A stretch of 64,000 nucleotides of DNA from Streptomyces fungicidicus (GTDB lineage: Bacteria; Actinomycetota; Actinomycetes; Streptomycetales; Streptomycetaceae): the NCBI RefSeq assembly GCF_003665435.1, contig NZ_CP023408.1:62001-126000 (forward strand). The letters are read 5' to 3'. The notes beneath the pieces were generated by a model. That model was not told the origin of the DNA. It ran no database searches and saw nothing but the letters and a program-made list of their open reading frames with translations. Made by a program: the position numbers and the translations under genes. Position 1 is the stretch's first letter. Each line of letters starts with the position of its first letter. Shown here one piece after another: positions 62,642 through 64,000 of this stretch.

Positions 62642-64000
62642 ATGAGCGCCACCGGATCTGCTGTCAGGAGCATGTCGGCCATCGGTACGGCCGTCGCCGT
62701 CGCCGCCGGCATGCTCGTCGTCCTCGCGCCCGCGCCCGCCCACGCCGCCGCGGGCGCCACCCTCCCCTTCACCTCCGTCGAGGCGGAGGCGGCCGCCGGC
62801 ACCGGCACGAGGATCGGACCGGACTACACCCAGGGCACCCTGGCGTCCGAGGCCTCCGGCCGCCGGGCGGTGCGCCTCGACGCCGGCCGGCGCGTGGAGT
62901 TCACGGTGCCGCGCGCCGCCAACGCCGTGAACGTCGCCTACAGCGTCCCCGACAGCCAGTCCGGCAGCCTCGCCGTGTACGTCAACGGCCAGCGGCTCGC
63001 CAGGACCCTCCCGGTCACCTCCAAGTACTCCTACGTCGACACCCCCTGGATCGCGGGCTCCAGGACCCACCACCTCTACGACAACTCCCGCATGCTGCTC
63101 GGGCGGAACGTCCAGGCCGGCGACACGGTCGCCCTGGAGGCCACCGGCGTCCAGGTCACCGTGGACGTCGCCGACTTCGAGCAGGCCCCCGACCCCGCCG
63201 CCAAGCCCTCCGGCGCCGTCTCCGTCACCGACAAGGGCGCCGACCCCGGCGGACAGGGCGACTCCACCCAGGCGTTCCGGGCCGCGATCGCCGCCGCGCA
63301 GGGCGGCACGGTCTGGATACCGCCGGGCGAGTACCGCCTCACCTCCTCCCTCAACGGCGTCCAGAACGTCACCCTCCGGGGCGCCGGCCACTGGCACTCG
63401 ATCGTCCGCGGCTCCCGCTTCATCGACCAGACGAGTTCCTCCGGCAACGTCCACCTCAAGGACTTCGCGGTCATCGGCGAGGTCACCGAACGCGTCGACT
63501 CCAGCCCCGACAACTTCGTCAACGGCTCCCTCGGCCCGAACTCGTCCGTCTCCGGCATGTGGCTCCAGCACCTCAAGGTGGGCCTCTGGCTGACCGGCGT
63601 CAACGACGACCTCGTCGTCGAGAACAACCGCTTCCTCGACATGACCGCCGACGGCCTCAACCTCAACGGCAACGCGCGCGGGGTGAGGGTCCGCAACAAC
63701 TTCCTGCGCAACCAGGGCGACGACGCGCTCGCCATGTGGTCGCTGAACGCCCCCGACGTGAACAGCAGCTTCGAGAACAACACCGTCTCGCAGCCGAACC
63801 TCGCCAACGGCATCGCGATCTACGGCGGCACGGACATCACCGTCCGCGGCAACCTGATCTCCGACACCAACGCCCTCGGCAGCGGCATCGCGATCTCCAA
63901 CCAGAAGTTCCTCGACCCCTTCCACCCGCTCTCCGGCACCATCACCGTCGACGGCAACACCCTCGTCCGCACCGGCGCCATGAACCCCAACTGGAACCAC
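62642..64000 (+). CDS. Secreted GH87 alpha-1,3-glucanase (mycodextranase-like), 3' end outside window
   Basis: 453 codons visible from ATG at 62,642 with GAAGGGA before it; runs off the window. Signal peptide (AIGTAVAVAAGMLVVLAPAP, cleavage after AHA). Residues 40-175 are a CBM35-like beta-sandwich (VEAEAAAGTGTRIG and RRVEFTVPRAANAVNVAYSV). The catalytic part is a right-handed beta-helix of GH87 type, with RNNFLRNQGDDALAMWSLNA carrying the paired Asp of the family. It should cut alpha-1,3-glucan (mutan, nigeran, fungal wall), producing oligosaccharides for the ABC transporter upstream. Confidence 0.8.
   Translation, partial: MSATGSAVRSMSAIGTAVAVAAGMLVVLAPAPAHAAAGATLPFTSVEAEAAAGTGTRIGPDYTQGTLASEASGRRAVRLDAGRRVEFTVPRAANAVNVAYSVPDSQSGSLAVYVNGQRLARTLPVTSKYSYVDTPWIAGSRTHHLYDNSRMLLGRNVQAGDTVALEATGVQVTVDVADFEQAPDPAAKPSGAVSVTDKGADPGGQGDSTQAFRAAIAAAQGGTVWIPPGEYRLTSSLNGVQNVTLRGAGHWHSIVRGSRFIDQTSSSGNVHLKDFAVIGEVTERVDSSPDNFVNGSLGPNSSVSGMWLQHLKVGLWLTGVNDDLVVENNRFLDMTADGLNLNGNARGVRVRNNFLRNQGDDALAMWSLNAPDVNSSFENNTVSQPNLANGIAIYGGTDITVRGNLISDTNALGSGIAISNQKFLDPFHPLSGTITVDGNTLVRTGAMNPNWNH

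Overview
GC-rich actinobacterial chromosome, almost certainly Streptomyces: GTG/TTG starts, ATGA/GTGA stop-start overlaps, third-position GC bias, Tat/lipoprotein signals, DUF397/DUF5753 relics and a typical Streptomyces intergenic repeat at about 26,655-26,745. From about 21 kb on, the gene order recalls (from memory) the S. coelicolor SCO6648-SCO6673 stretch. I see no tRNA, rRNA, intact insertion sequence or CRISPR array.

Left part (1-16.1 kb) is accessory and partly decayed. It opens with a 5'-truncated DrmB-like (DUF1998) gene coupled to a small SF1 helicase-type ATPase, a candidate phage-defence pair. Next come a secreted GH81 beta-1,3-glucanase, a DUF574 methyltransferase, a PQQ-propeller lipoprotein, and then a graveyard: a VOC fragment, a frameshifted DUF2075 helicase-domain pseudogene, two DUF5753 regulator relics, a DUF397 relic, what looks like the C-terminus of a BREX-2 PglZ, and the tail of another large protein. 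Intact genes among the ruins are an EcsC-like protein, a matrixin-like secreted protease with a lipoprotein partner, and a coupled zinc-finger/winged-helix pair.

16-29.9 kb: conserved hypotheticals, an HD hydrolase, a 969-residue membrane protein with an extracytoplasmic ABC-type binding domain, a CDP-alcohol phosphatidyltransferase, then a tight cluster (dehydrogenase, PTPS-like protein, glycosyltransferase, methyltransferase, flippase-like membrane protein) facing a creatininase-family amidohydrolase and a GTP cyclohydrolase II. The cyclohydrolase carries Met120 in place of the usual Tyr, predicting FAPy as product; the PTPS-like protein has lost its catalytic residues. This is the best candidate here for an undescribed pathway.

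29.9-43.4 kb: a UvrA paralogue; a TetR-controlled shikimate/quinate block (MHS transporter, shikimate dehydrogenase, dehydroshikimate dehydratase) with two matching 24-bp operators; then the pentose-phosphate operon zwf-opcA-pgi-gnd plus a histidine phosphatase. Only the last codons of a transaldolase remain upstream of zwf, and a GH16 beta-1,3-glucanase now sits there.

43.9-64 kb: that GH16 gene (same 14-bp palindromic operator as the GH81 gene), an MMPL transporter with a two-component system, a GH4 glycosidase, an ATP-grasp enzyme, a metallophosphoesterase-phosphopantetheinyl transferase pair, regulators, and a LacI-controlled alpha-glucan locus (binding protein, two permeases, GH13 enzyme, truncated GH87 alpha-1,3-glucanase). 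GH81, GH16 and GH87 together suggest a bacterium that feeds on fungal cell-wall glucans.
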